Below, in pieces: positions 50,942 to 60,113 of a DNA stretch of 64,000 bases (the first letter of the stretch is position 1; every line of letters begins with the position of its first letter). Location: assembly GCF_965198245.1 (NCBI RefSeq), contig NZ_OZ240249.1, forward strand, positions 4,216,001-4,280,000, written 5' to 3'. Source of the DNA: Poriferisodalis sp965198245. Its GTDB lineage: Bacteria > Actinomycetota > Acidimicrobiia > Acidimicrobiales > Poriferisodalaceae. The translations under genes and the position numbers were made by a program. The notes beneath the pieces were generated by a model, which had not been told where the DNA came from, made no database searches, and saw only the letters and a list, made by a program, of their open reading frames with translations.

Positions 50942-51880
50942 ATGCACGGCTCGATCCCGCATGGTGAAGCCGAATCAGAAGGTGGGCGCGCTCAATTGGT
51001 CCTGAGTCTCAGCGACTATGAGCGCTACGAGTGGACTCATCCACGACTTTGGCGTCTCTTGCAGGCACAGTTCTTGACTTCGAGTTTCCTGTTCCTCGGA
51101 TTCTCCATGGCCGACCCGAACTTCGAAGCGGTGTTCAGGATCGCCCGGCTTGCCACCGCGGACAAGCTGATGCCGCACTACGCGATCATGAAGCGGTCCG
51201 ACGACGACGGGATGTTCGATTTTCGCGCTGGTGATCTCCGTCGCGCTGGGGTTGAACTCATCGAGGTCGCCAACTATTCCGAGATCACGACGATGCTGCA
51301 GCGGCTCGTTGCCAGAACGCGACCGGCCGGGCTCTTTGTGTCCGGCTCCGCCCGCACTCCTGAGGACGCCGAATCGACAGGTTCCGGCACCTATCCGACC
51401 GCTGCAAGCAACGAACGACTCGACCGCTTCGCAGAGGTTCTCGGATACCGCCTTGCGGACGAACAAGTTCCCTCAGTCGTTGCAGCTGGCGAACTCGGCG
51501 CCAGAGTCGGTTACAGCTACTTGTCCCGACTCGACCCGTATGACCCGAGACGTTTCCTCTTGGTCAGACGGCGCGCGGACGAAGACGTCGGGCCTCCATC
51601 ATTGCGACAGGGACAGATGCAGTTCATTGGCGATGTGCCCGACATGCTGAGATCGGCAGCATTAGAGCGCGTTCGCGCCGTCGTAGTGCTCGGGGGAGGC
51701 CCCGGCACCGAATCCGAGGTCTCTCGTGCCCTTGAGTTGGACATGGCTGTAACACCCCTGCCGTACGGTTGTTCTTATGAACGGCGGCGGCGATTCGGCT
51801 TGTGGTGGCGGTGCGGCAGGCGCGTTGGTATCGGGTGGGGTGCGTGTGGATGCGGTGGATGTTGCTGGGCTGTGCGGTGA
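50942..51880 (+). pseudogene. SIR2-SLOG (ThsA-like) protein, truncated at both ends
   Basis: KMHGSIPHG, VLSLSDYERYEWTHPRLWRL and FLFLGFSMADPNFEAVF are the second half of a SIR2_2 NADase domain; the NAD-binding N-terminal half is missing. The frame is open back to 50921 (EQRRLCKMHG), directly at the MITE border. The C-terminal half looks SLOG/STALD-like (GLFVSGSAR, VVVLGGGPGTESEVSRALEL, VTPLP). SIR2 plus SLOG is the layout of the Thoeris effector ThsA. After about 51770 the sequence enters the HNH gene and homology is lost. No TIR (ThsB) gene is seen nearby. Confidence 0.65.
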
Positions 51881-52976
51881 GGGCCTGCGGGCTCGGCTGG
51901 GTGTGCTGGCTCGGGCCGAGTCGCGGCTCGCGGCGATGAAGGCCGACGCGTTGGGCGAGATCGCCCGCCGCAACGGCGACGGCGCCGCTGCGCATGCCGC
52001 GACGGACGCCATGGCGATCTCGGGCCGCAGGGCGCGCGGCGAGGTCAGGGACGCAGTGAGGCTCGGCGGGCTGAACGCGACCCGTGAGGGGCTCTTTGCG
52101 GGTTCGGTTCCGGTGGGCCACGCGCAGCTGATTGCCCGTGCCGCCGGCGACGCCCCGATCGACGACGAGTTCCTCGCAGCGCGGGCACGACACGAGGGCT
52201 ATGACGAGTTCCGTCGCACTGTCGCCCGCCATGTGGCCGACGTCAGCCGAGACGACGGCGCGTCACTGCTGGAGCGGCAGCGCCGGGCGCGCAGCGCCAA
52301 GATCGTGACCCGCTCCAGCGACGGCATGACCGTGCTCAACCTCGTCGTCGACCCCGTCACCGGCGCCCGGCTGGGCACGCTGATCGCCGCCGCCGAGCGG
52401 CGTCTGTTCAAGGACGAGGATCCCGCTGCGCGGCGCACACCCCAGCAGCGGATGGCCGACGCGATCAGCCAGCTCATCTGCGATCCCGGCGCCAAGCGCC
52501 CCGCGGGCGCGTCGCTGATCGTCGTGGCGGACTACGACATGGCGAACCACCAGCTCACCAACGGACGCCTCGCGGACGGCACCCCGATCCCGATCGGCGA
52601 GATCGCCAAGATCGCCGTCGACGCCGAAGTGCTGCCGGCGATCTTCGACGCCGCCACCGGCGACCTGCGCATGGGCCGCACCCGCCGCACCGCCACCGAC
52701 CTCCAACGCGCCGCGCTGGCATTGCGCGACAAGGGCTGCGTCGGGTGCGGCATCTCCCCCGAGCGCTGCCAGCACCACCACATCGACCACTGGCAGCACG
52801 GCGGCCACACCGACTACACCAACCTCGTCACCGTCTGCCCCGACTGCCACAACGACAAGATCCACCAACAAGGCTTCACCGCCGAATGGGACACCCCAGG
52901 CAGCCGCTACCGGCTCCAACCACCCACCCAGCCGCCAAACAGCAGCAACGACCCGTCACGAGCACCCCCACGCTGA
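51777..52976 (+). CDS. DUF222/HNH endonuclease-like protein
   Basis: 399 codons. An N-terminal DUF222 helical region (ARAESRLAAMKADALGEIAR, ...LIARAAGDAPID) is followed by a C-terminal HNH nuclease: CVGCGISPERCQHHHIDHW, GGHTDYTNLVTVCPDCH. All zinc and catalytic His/Asn residues are visible. Such genes are often multicopy in actinobacteria. The start is uncertain because no clear ribosome site precedes it. It appears to have replaced the end of the ThsA-like gene. Confidence 0.88.
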   Translation: MNGGGDSACGGGAAGALVSGGVRVDAVDVAGLCGEGLRARLGVLARAESRLAAMKADALGEIARRNGDGAAAHAATDAMAISGRRARGEVRDAVRLGGLNATREGLFAGSVPVGHAQLIARAAGDAPIDDEFLAARARHEGYDEFRRTVARHVADVSRDDGASLLERQRRARSAKIVTRSSDGMTVLNLVVDPVTGARLGTLIAAAERRLFKDEDPAARRTPQQRMADAISQLICDPGAKRPAGASLIVVADYDMANHQLTNGRLADGTPIPIGEIAKIAVDAEVLPAIFDAATGDLRMGRTRRTATDLQRAALALRDKGCVGCGISPERCQHHHIDHWQHGGHTDYTNLVTVCPDCHNDKIHQQGFTAEWDTPGSRYRLQPPTQPPNSSNDPSRAPPR

Positions 52977-53027
52977 ACCCCCGGGGGCAAAGCCCCAACC
53001 GCCGAGACGCAAGACACTCGCGGTGAT

Positions 53028-53228
53028 TCACCCCAGGAGTGCACCAAGCTGCAGGGAGCAATCGATGCGCGGCTGCTCATTGCCGCGCTTGTAGAGGCGA
53101 AGACGATGATGCAGGGGCCCACCACGCTCGGACATCGAGATCGGAAGCACCTCGACAACACCGAAGCGGGCGCACTGGTAGCAATCGTCCCAGCCGAGGT
53201 TCGCGCCACTGCGACACGTGCGACACAC
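53028..53228 (-). pseudogene. ComF-like phosphoribosyltransferase, N-terminal relic
   Basis: CRTCRSGANLGWDDCYQC gives a zinc-ribbon-like start, then VVEVLPISMSERGGPLHHRL and RLYKRG, the landmarks of ComF-related PRTase proteins (VPIS...LHHxLRxYK). The frame stops soon after (LQLGALLG), before the catalytic PRPP loop. Remainder of 52977-53300 holds no other supported gene. Confidence 0.5.
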
Positions 53229-53303
53229 GCCATCCTGTGGGCGAGCGATGGGAACTAGACCCGGCCGAACTAGATCAAGGTACGGGCCGCGGGTCTAGAT
53301 CGC

Positions 53304-53612
53304 TCATGCGAATACGGCATCGCTGCTGACGGCTAAGTCCGCTTCGAGCGCCGTAACGATTTGGTCCGCATCTCTCACAACCGTTGCATTGCGCGCAGCA
53401 GCATCCATTTGCTGGGCCCAAGGCTGGGCGGTCACCAGCGACTCGACGAGAAAAACACGCTTGCCATGCATTAGTGCCTCAGCGGATAGGCGACCATGCC
53501 CGGCAGCCCCGACGGCTTGGACTTTGCGCAGAAATGCCGCCACAGACGGCAAAATTGCACAAAGAAGGCGTGACACGAATGGGCGACACGCGGCCGATAA
53601 CTGTTGCGCCAC
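53304..53612 (-). pseudogene. Fragment of an unidentified protein
   Basis: 102 codons. GHGRLSAEALMHGKRVFLVE and SLVTAQPWAQQMDAAARNAT, VVRDADQIVTALEADL look like a real alpha/beta fold C-terminus, possibly SLOG- or glycosyltransferase-related, but the start region has poor character. Probably a remnant. Confidence 0.35.
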
Positions 53613-53649
53613 GACAGACCAGCGGTGGCGGCGCAGACCGACCGTAGGG

Positions 53650-54666
53650 TCAGCCGAGGAGGCCCATGCCGCCGACGGTGTCTCGTTCTTCGACGAGTTC
53701 GGCCCAGGTGGCTTCGATGCGGGAGCGGCTGAAGGTGTCGAGCTCGAGTCCGGTCACCACGTGGTACTGGCCGCCTGACACCGTCACCGGGTACGACGTG
53801 ATGATGCCCTCGGGGGCGCCGTAGTCGCCGGTGGAGGGGATAGCCATCGACACCCAGTCGCCGCCGGGCGTGTCCGACGCCCAGTCACGCATGTGATCCA
53901 CCGCAGCCGATGCTGCCGATGCGGCCGAGGATGCTCCCCGTGCCTTGATGATCGCGGCGCCGCGCTGCTGGACCGTCGGGATGAAGTCGTCCTCCAGCCA
54001 TGCCTGGTCGTCCACCAGCGCCGCAGCGTTGTGACCGCCCACCTCGGCATGGAAGATGTCGGGGTACTGGGTGGCGGAGTGGTTCCCCCAGATCGTCATG
54101 CGGGTCACGTCGTTCACCGACATGTCGGCCTTGTTGGCCAGCTGGGCAATGGCCCGGTTGTGGTCGAGGCGGGTCATGGCGGTGAACTGCCCATCGGCGA
54201 TGTTGGGCGCATTGCGCATGGCGATCAGGCAGTTGGTGTTGGCCGGATTGCCCACCACCAACACCCGCACGCCCGGGTTCGCAGCGTCGCTCAGCGCCTT
54301 GCCCTGCCCGGTGAAGATGCCGCCGTTCGCCGCCAGCAGGTCGCTGCGCTCCATACCCGCCTTGCGGGGCATCGAACCCACCAGCAATGCGTAGTCGGCG
54401 CCCTCGAACGCTTCGTTCGGATCCGAAGTGCCGGTGCGCGACGCCAGCAGCGGGAACGCGCAGTCGTCGAGCTCCATCATCACGCCGTCGAGCGCACCCA
54501 TCGCCGGCGGGATCTCCAGCATTCGCAGCTCAACCGGCTGGTCGGGGCCGAGCATCGCTCCCGAGGCGATCCGGAACAGCAGGCTGTAGCCGATCTGGCC
54601 CGCAGCTCCGGTCACGGCAACCCGGACTGGCTCTTTCCTGGCTGGATCGTTCACGGCGTTCTCCAT
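53650..54666 (-). CDS. mdh: Malate dehydrogenase
   Basis: 338 codons. NAD-binding VTGAAGQIGYSLLFRIASG, GSMPRKAGMERSDLL, substrate/NAD segment VVGNPANTNCLIA, the LDHNRA motif and the catalytic His in WGNHSATQYPD identify the cytosolic-type MDH family common in actinobacteria. It interconverts malate and oxaloacetate in the TCA cycle and fits with sucCD nearby. Complete. Confidence 0.96.
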   Translation of the reverse strand: MENAVNDPARKEPVRVAVTGAAGQIGYSLLFRIASGAMLGPDQPVELRMLEIPPAMGALDGVMMELDDCAFPLLASRTGTSDPNEAFEGADYALLVGSMPRKAGMERSDLLAANGGIFTGQGKALSDAANPGVRVLVVGNPANTNCLIAMRNAPNIADGQFTAMTRLDHNRAIAQLANKADMSVNDVTRMTIWGNHSATQYPDIFHAEVGGHNAAALVDDQAWLEDDFIPTVQQRGAAIIKARGASSAASAASAAVDHMRDWASDTPGGDWVSMAIPSTGDYGAPEGIITSYPVTVSGGQYHVVTGLELDTFSRSRIEATWAELVEERDTVGGMGLLG

Positions 54667-54711
54667 GGGTCACGTGCGGGCACGATTGCATCGCGCTAGG
54701 CGCGAGCGTTT

Positions 54712-55275
54712 CTAGCGCAGCGTCTCCGTTTCCGCACCTGTTCGAAGCGGAGCAGTGACATACTCGGCCAGCGTGTCCGAATCAAGGCCGGCCAGCGGCC
54801 CAGAGGAACGTCGACCGGCCTGTTTCGTGCCGTCTTCAATCTGATCGGCGTGCAGCTGACGACGCTCGTCATGTCGCAGATCGGTCGCCTGCCACAACGC
54901 GTTGTCAAACAACAACTCTGCGTCACCGGTCCACAGCGGCGCGTCATACCCAAGCGCGGTAGCAGCAGCGAAGGCATCGCCGAGCGACATGTGAAAGCCG
55001 AGCTTGATCCGAGCCGCTGTCTCAGCCAAGTCCGATGTCACTGGATCGAGGACCACATAGCCACGCAACCACTCGGTGTCGCGTGAAGCCGAGGCCAAGC
55101 CGCGAATACGCGCCAGACCGCTGCACACTTCAGCGAAATTGACTGTGCTCATGACAGTGGCAGCGTCGTCTGCCTCCAGCAGTCGGCCGAACTCGGACGC
55201 TGCGAATTCCTCACCGTCGTAGAAGCCCACGACGACCCACGCGTCGAGAACTACCACTGGCGGACGTTCCGGCAC
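54712..55275 (-). CDS. PIN-domain toxin (VapC-like)
   Basis: 187 codons from GTG 55275, directly after the upstream stop (TAGGTG). PIN acidic residues: VVLDAWVVVG, STVNFAEVCS, MSLGDAFAAATAL and LWTGDAELL. A 50-residue polar C-terminal extension (TKQAGRRSSGPLAG...) is unusual for VapC. Metal-dependent RNase toxin. Confidence 0.82.
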   Translation of the reverse strand: MPERPPVVVLDAWVVVGFYDGEEFAASEFGRLLEADDAATVMSTVNFAEVCSGLARIRGLASASRDTEWLRGYVVLDPVTSDLAETAARIKLGFHMSLGDAFAAATALGYDAPLWTGDAELLFDNALWQATDLRHDERRQLHADQIEDGTKQAGRRSSGPLAGLDSDTLAEYVTAPLRTGAETETLR

Positions 55276-55953
55276 CTACAGCTCGATCGAGGGAGTGGAC
55301 TGCGAGCGCGGCTGCTGTTGTTGGGATCGCTCAAGCCGCTCAACGCGCTCTGCTTCTCGGCGCCGTTCGATCTCCGCGTCCTCTCTGCGTGCTGCATCAA
55401 GGTAAGCGGAAGCGCCTCGGTATTTTCCACGCGACTTCAGGATTTCCCGTCGTGCGCGGTCCCTGCGCTCAGCGGCTTCCCTCGCGATGGCCTGAGGGAT
55501 CTCCGAGTCGCCGGCCATGCGAATCGGCGTCGGCGATAGAACGAGATACGACACGCCGCCTCCGAAACTCATCACCTCACCCTGCTCGCGCAGTAGTGCG
55601 AGCCGATCGGTGAAGTCCTTGGGTCGCGGCCATTTGGTCTCTGCCCACGCGAGCCGGAGCAAGTGCATATCGCGCTCGCTTTCTCCGCCAAGGCACACGG
55701 TGAACGCCACGGCCTCGGCTTGTTCCTTTCGCCTCACGGCTCGCACCGTTGTCGGGCTGCGGTCGTAGAGGTAAGCGCAAGCAGTCGGGGTGAGCACCTC
55801 GAGTCCGAGCCTGACGCAATGGCGCTTCCAGGACTCGCGGCGCTCGTCGTCGACTGCCCACCTGCTCAATCGAGTATTCCTCGTTGCGGCCGCGGTCGCG
55901 GTCGCAGCAGCCAACAACTCTTGGGCAGTTTGCCACTCCGGATGCTTCGTCAT
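55276..55953 (-). CDS. Probable antitoxin / DNA-binding partner of the PIN toxin
   Basis: 225 codons from the ATG at 55953; an earlier start at 55980 is possible. A central HTH-like segment (LTPTACAYLYDRSPTTVRAVRR) and a C-terminal basic coiled coil (RREDAEIERRREAERVERLERS). It is directly joined to the PIN gene. I know no family name. A 16-bp palindrome lies 68 bp upstream, which supports an autoregulatory role. Confidence 0.6.
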   Translation of the reverse strand: MTKHPEWQTAQELLAAATATAAATRNTRLSRWAVDDERRESWKRHCVRLGLEVLTPTACAYLYDRSPTTVRAVRRKEQAEAVAFTVCLGGESERDMHLLRLAWAETKWPRPKDFTDRLALLREQGEVMSFGGGVSYLVLSPTPIRMAGDSEIPQAIAREAAERRDRARREILKSRGKYRGASAYLDAARREDAEIERRREAERVERLERSQQQQPRSQSTPSIEL

Positions 55954-56020
55954 CGCGTGCCTCTGTCTGCGTACACCCAACGGAAGACTAGTTCAGTGTA
56001 TGCCTGCCCGCGCTCAGATA

Positions 56021-56036
56021 TGATCGCTAGCGATCA
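56021..56036 (-). promoter_or_regulatory. Perfect 16-bp palindrome upstream of the PIN operon
   Basis: TGATCGCTAGCGATCA is its own complement and lies between folD and the operon start at 55953, 68 bp from the start codon. Position and perfect symmetry suit an operator. Confidence 0.55.
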
Positions 56037-56092
56037 CATACTGACGCGAACAGTTAAATCTGTCGGAGCTCTGATGACTGAGGCGGAATGTC

Positions 56093-56938
56093 TCAGCCGA
56101 TCTCAGCCGCTGCGTCGACCGTGTTGGCCAGCAGCATCGCCCGTGTCATCGGGCCGACGCCGCCGAGACGAGGAGTCACCCAGCCAGCGACCTCGCCGAC
56201 CGATTCGTCGACGTCAGAGAGGATCCGGCGGCCCTCGCGCGAAATCCCGCCGCCGACCACCGCCGCACCCGGCTTCACCATGTCGGGCGTGATGAGGCCG
56301 GGCACGCCGGCCGCCGCAACGATGATGTCGGCCTGGCGGGTGTAGGCGCCGAGATCGGCCACCCCTGTATGCACGACGGTGACGGCCGCGTTGGCGTTCG
56401 GGCGCTTGAGCGCCAGCAGCAGCGCCATCGGGCGTCCGATGGTGAGGCCTCGGCCCACGACCACCACGTGGCGTCCCTCAATCTGCACGCCGTAGTGCTC
56501 GAGCATGACCTGAATGCCACGGGGCGTGCACGGCAGCGGACCGTCGGCGCCCATCACCAGCCGGCCCAGGTTCACCGGATGCAGGCCGTCGGCGTCCTTG
56601 TCGGGATCGATGGCGAGCAGCGCCGCTTCCTCGTCGAGCTGGCGCGGCAGCGGCAGCTGCACGATGTAGGCGTGCACCATCGGGTCGGCATTGAATTGTT
56701 CGATGACGGCGTTGAGCTCGGCTCGGGTGATGTCAGCCGGGAGGTGCTCGTGTACCGAGTCAATGCCGACCTCTGCGCAGTCGCGGATCTTGGCGCCTAC
56801 GTAACTGTGCGACGCCGGGTCGTCACCGACCAGGATCGTGCCAAGCCCGGGTTCCAATCGCTGGGCGGTGATCCTGGCTCGCAAGCTGTCCTTGATCTGA
56901 TCGGCCAGCGCCTGACCGTCCAAGAGCGCTGCCGTCAC
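56093..56938 (-). CDS. folD: Bifunctional methylenetetrahydrofolate dehydrogenase/cyclohydrolase
   Basis: 281 codons. SHSYVGAKIRDCAEVGI holds the catalytic Lys, then VQLPLPRQLDEEAALLAI, PCTPRGIQVMLEHYG, the nucleotide-binding VVVGRGLTIGRPMALLL and ADIIVAAAGVPGLI. Converts methylene-THF to formyl-THF for purine and one-carbon metabolism. Full length, cytoplasmic. Confidence 0.96.
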   Translation of the reverse strand: MTAALLDGQALADQIKDSLRARITAQRLEPGLGTILVGDDPASHSYVGAKIRDCAEVGIDSVHEHLPADITRAELNAVIEQFNADPMVHAYIVQLPLPRQLDEEAALLAIDPDKDADGLHPVNLGRLVMGADGPLPCTPRGIQVMLEHYGVQIEGRHVVVVGRGLTIGRPMALLLALKRPNANAAVTVVHTGVADLGAYTRQADIIVAAAGVPGLITPDMVKPGAAVVGGGISREGRRILSDVDESVGEVAGWVTPRLGGVGPMTRAMLLANTVDAAAEIG

Positions 56939-56975
56939 GGCGTGAACAGTAGTGCCACCCCAGAGTGCTCGGGCC

Positions 56976-58247
56976 TCACGCAGTGCCGTTGGAGGCTGCG
57001 TTGTGGGAGGCGGTGCTGCGGTTGCGGGCGGTGCGGCGCTTGTGGAGGCGACGCAGCGCAGGCGACGCGGCAGCGAGAGCTCGGTCGGCGGCGGCCAGTA
57101 CCCGGCCTGCGGTGCCGGGGGTCTCGTTGTCGATGAGGTTGCCCATCACAGCCAGGGTGAGGCTGGCGATCGCATCGGTGCCGACCGCGAGACGCAGACC
57201 GGTTCGCAGGATGCGCGGGTGCCCGATGAGGAACGAGAACCGCCGGCCCGTGCGCAGGAAGGCGTCGAACTTCTCGGCGACAATGCGGTCGTAGGTGTCG
57301 GCAACCGCTGCCGGGTCCTCGGCGAACAGATCGGCAACGAGGATGCCGGTCTCGAGGCCATAGTCGATGCCCTCGCCGTTCATCGGGTTGATCAGGCCCG
57401 CTGCGTCCCCGATGGCCACCCAGCCGGGGCCGTGGCGGCGAGTGGCGCTCATGGGGAGGCGCCATGCACGGGGCCGCTCCAGATACGGGCCGAGCTGCCA
57501 GCTGTCGGCCACCAGGTCGCGGTAGCTGTCGCAGAGCCGGTTCAGGTTGAGATTCGCGAAGCCCTTCATGGTGTTGAGCGCACCGACACCGATGTTGACC
57601 GTGCCGTCGCCAGCGGGGAACAGCCAGCCGTAGCCGGGCACCGCCATGCCGTCGGGGTCACGCAGCGTCAGGCACGCTTCGAGGTATTCGTCTGCGTGGC
57701 GGGGTGTCTCGGCGTAGGTGCGGATGGCGAGGCCGAACGGCTCGGCGGGGTCGCGCAGCGCGCCGAGCATGCGGGCGGCCTGGCCTTGAGCACCGGCGGC
57801 GAGCACGACGAGATCGGCGGTCCAGCGCTCTCGAGCGACGGTGACCCCCACCGCACGGCCGTCCTCGACGATCGGCAGCGCCTCGGTGCCGAAGCACAGC
57901 TCGGCACCTGCCGCAGCGGCGCCTTCACACAGAGCGCTGTCGAGACGGCGCCGGGGCCATACGGCGCCGTACGGGCCGAACTGCCCGTTCGCGGGCCAGT
58001 CCAGCTCGCGCACACGCCGCCCGGCGATCATCCGCAGCCCCGCAATGCGATGCGCTTCGTCCAGCGAAACGCCGAGCTCGTCGAGCGCTGCGACCGCACG
58101 GGGCGTCAGGCCGTCGCCGCAGACCTTGTCGCGACCCGGCGGCGCCTTCTCGAACGCAGTCACCTTGATACCGGCGCCCGCGGCACGCATGGCCGCCGCC
58201 GCACCGGCGGGACCAGCCCCGATCACGATCATGTCCCGGTGCGGCAC
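56976..58247 (-). CDS. Geranylgeranyl-reductase-family flavoprotein
   Basis: 423 codons. FAD-binding MIVIGAGPAGAAAAMRAAGAG, the family CGDGLTPRAVAALDELG motif, GWLFPAGDGTVNIGVGAL and WVAIGDAAGLINPMNGEGIDYG. This is the branch that saturates prenyl chains; in actinobacteria it often reduces the menaquinone side chain (MenJ-like). It lies 33 nt after the membrane-protein gene upstream. Substrate is inference. Confidence 0.87.
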   Translation of the reverse strand: MPHRDMIVIGAGPAGAAAAMRAAGAGIKVTAFEKAPPGRDKVCGDGLTPRAVAALDELGVSLDEAHRIAGLRMIAGRRVRELDWPANGQFGPYGAVWPRRRLDSALCEGAAAAGAELCFGTEALPIVEDGRAVGVTVARERWTADLVVLAAGAQGQAARMLGALRDPAEPFGLAIRTYAETPRHADEYLEACLTLRDPDGMAVPGYGWLFPAGDGTVNIGVGALNTMKGFANLNLNRLCDSYRDLVADSWQLGPYLERPRAWRLPMSATRRHGPGWVAIGDAAGLINPMNGEGIDYGLETGILVADLFAEDPAAVADTYDRIVAEKFDAFLRTGRRFSFLIGHPRILRTGLRLAVGTDAIASLTLAVMGNLIDNETPGTAGRVLAAADRALAAASPALRRLHKRRTARNRSTASHNAASNGTA

Positions 58248-58280
58248 CGCTACAGCCTGCCGACCCAGACGCCGGATCGC

Positions 58281-59267
58281 TCAGCGAGGAGCTTCTGGCG
58301 GACTCGCTCGGCCCGCCGCGGCGGCGATGGGCAGCAACACGAGCTCATGGGTGAATTCCAGCACTCGCACGGCGATGGCGAACGCGGCCGCGTCGCCGAT
58401 GCCGAAGCGGTCGGCCAGCAGCGCCGCCACGACGACTTCCCGCACGCCAAGTCCCGCCGGCGTGATGCCGACCATGCCAACGAGCACGCCGGCTGCCGTT
58501 GCGCCGGCGACTAGCCAGACATCGCCGGTACCGGCTCCGACCACGGCAAGGGCCAGCAGCACCGTTGCCACGAGCCGCAGCGCCACCGAGGAGCCATACA
58601 CCAACGTCGCCTGCCAGACCGTCGACCGTTGCGCGCTGAGTGCGTCGGGAGGGATGCGGTCGGCAATCGGTCGCAGGAGCACGACACGGCGCATGAACCG
58701 GTCGACGCGCCGCCACCACATGCTGGCACCCGCGAGCGTCCACGGCAGCGTCGCCAGGCCGACTGCTGCGCCGGCTCCGATCACGATGCGCACAAGCCAG
58801 CCGCCGGCTGTGCCCAGCCAGTCGCTCGGGGCCCACAGCGCCGCGAATACGGCGGCCCAGCCGACGAGGGTGGCGGTCTCGACCACAACTGAGGCCCCCG
58901 CGGCCGCCCGGTTGACACCCAACGGGGCAGCCAAGGAGGCACGGGCAGCGATGGGCACCAGGCCAGTGGGCAAGTAGCGGGTGGCTTGGGACAGCATCCA
59001 GATGCGAAGCGCGGGCTGGCACGCCAGCGATGTGCCGTAGCCGCCGATCAGCTCGCGCCACCCGGTCGCCAGCAGCAGCGTCGCCGCGAATGACGCGGCG
59101 ATCGCCCCGATCAGCCAGCCGGCCTCGACGCTCAAGTCGATCTGGCGAAGGTCGTCCCAGTTCCGGACGGCCAGCCAGACAATCACTGCAGCGGTCGCCA
59201 GCCCGAGCGCCCACCGCACGGCCGTGCCAACTGTCCGCTGCGCCTTGGGTCCGGTCCGATCGTTCAC
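58281..59267 (-). CDS. Flippase-like / lysylphosphatidylglycerol-synthase TM family protein
   Basis: 328 codons with about eight hydrophobic segments. LSQATRYLPTGLVPIAARAS and the C-terminal VGITPAGLGVREVVVAALL are the signatures of the UPF0104/LPG_synthase_TM family. Members are integral membrane proteins linked to lipid or glycolipid transport. It lacks the soluble aminoacyl-transfer domain of MprF. Same strand as the reductase gene and 33 nt upstream of it. Confidence 0.82.
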   Translation of the reverse strand: MNDRTGPKAQRTVGTAVRWALGLATAAVIVWLAVRNWDDLRQIDLSVEAGWLIGAIAASFAATLLLATGWRELIGGYGTSLACQPALRIWMLSQATRYLPTGLVPIAARASLAAPLGVNRAAAGASVVVETATLVGWAAVFAALWAPSDWLGTAGGWLVRIVIGAGAAVGLATLPWTLAGASMWWRRVDRFMRRVVLLRPIADRIPPDALSAQRSTVWQATLVYGSSVALRLVATVLLALAVVGAGTGDVWLVAGATAAGVLVGMVGITPAGLGVREVVVAALLADRFGIGDAAAFAIAVRVLEFTHELVLLPIAAAAGRASPPEAPR

Positions 59268-59394
59268 GACGGTGGGCCCTCAAGGCCATCCGCATGGCCC
59301 CCCACCAGCATCTCGCTGAGCGTACTGAGGCCTCGAGAGGTCACCCGCTAGAGCATGACGCAACCGACGAACACTTCGCCGCGAGACTGATCAT

Positions 59395-59733
59395 GTGCGT
59401 CCCCTGCCTGCAGCACCACCTGCGAACGTGCCGCCTCAGGAACTCGGCGGGTGGTCGAAGTTCGGCAGGCTCACGGCGTGGGCGCTCTGGAGCGCTTTCG
59501 TGTGGTGGTGGTCGTTTGTAGTGGTGTGGATGGGCCTCATTGGGGATTGGGACGATCCACACCCGCCGAACCGGATCGCCGCTTGGTCCGTCGCGCTCAT
59601 CTCCATGGCGACGATCGCCGTCATCGGGTGGCGCATGCGTGTCCGCGTCGTGCGTTACGCCGCCCTGGCGTCCTTGCCTGTGCAACTCGCGTGGTGGGCA
59701 TTCATGATCCCTAAGGCGGGAATCCCGAACTAG
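59395..59733 (+). CDS. Small three-helix membrane protein
   Basis: 112 codons from GTG 59395. Three hydrophobic helices: LTAWALWSAFVWWWSFVVVW, AAWSVALISMATIAVIGW and YAALASLPVQLAWWAFMI. No known family. Convergent with the short gene at 59738. Start uncertain. Confidence 0.55.
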   Translation: MRPLPAAPPANVPPQELGGWSKFGRLTAWALWSAFVWWWSFVVVWMGLIGDWDDPHPPNRIAAWSVALISMATIAVIGWRMRVRVVRYAALASLPVQLAWWAFMIPKAGIPN

Positions 59734-59737
59734 CGAA

Positions 59738-59902
59738 TCAGTCGAGCGGGCTTGCTCCCGGCGCTGCAAGCTCAATCGGCTGGTCGGCGAGCAGGCCTGA
59801 GACGTCAGCGGGGCCGGTCGGCAGCCACGACTCCAGAATCGCGCGGGCGTCGCCTGTCTGCGCGGTACGGCGGCGCCGCTCGTTACGCCCGTTTCTAGCC
59901 AT
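59738..59902 (-). CDS. Small hypothetical protein (54 aa)
   Basis: Starts at the ATG at 59902 (MARNGRNERRRRTAQTGDAR) and continues AILESWLPTGPADVSGLLAD. Basic start, then a Pro/Ala tail. The upstream region is AT-rich with T and A runs (59925-59955), suitable for a promoter. Only composition supports it. Confidence 0.4.
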   Translation of the reverse strand: MARNGRNERRRRTAQTGDARAILESWLPTGPADVSGLLADQPIELAAPGASPLD

Positions 59903-60113
59903 CGGGACAACTCTAGCACTCCTTCTACATATATTTTTTTTCATTTTCATTAATTTCCAGTATGTTTCAGATAGCTGAGAGCCCCAGCCGGCACATCACG
60001 CAGTGGCTCGTGGCCGAAACCGAGCAGGCAGTTCCCGATTGAGCTGCGTGGCGGTTCTGACTGTCGATGCTGACGGGATCGTTCGAGAACCGACATGCTG
60101 CGAGACTGCGCAA

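Noticed and set aside
51662..52232. Minus-strand frames opposite the HNH gene
   Set aside because: Shadows of the DUF222 region; the plus frame carries the HNH zinc and catalytic motifs.
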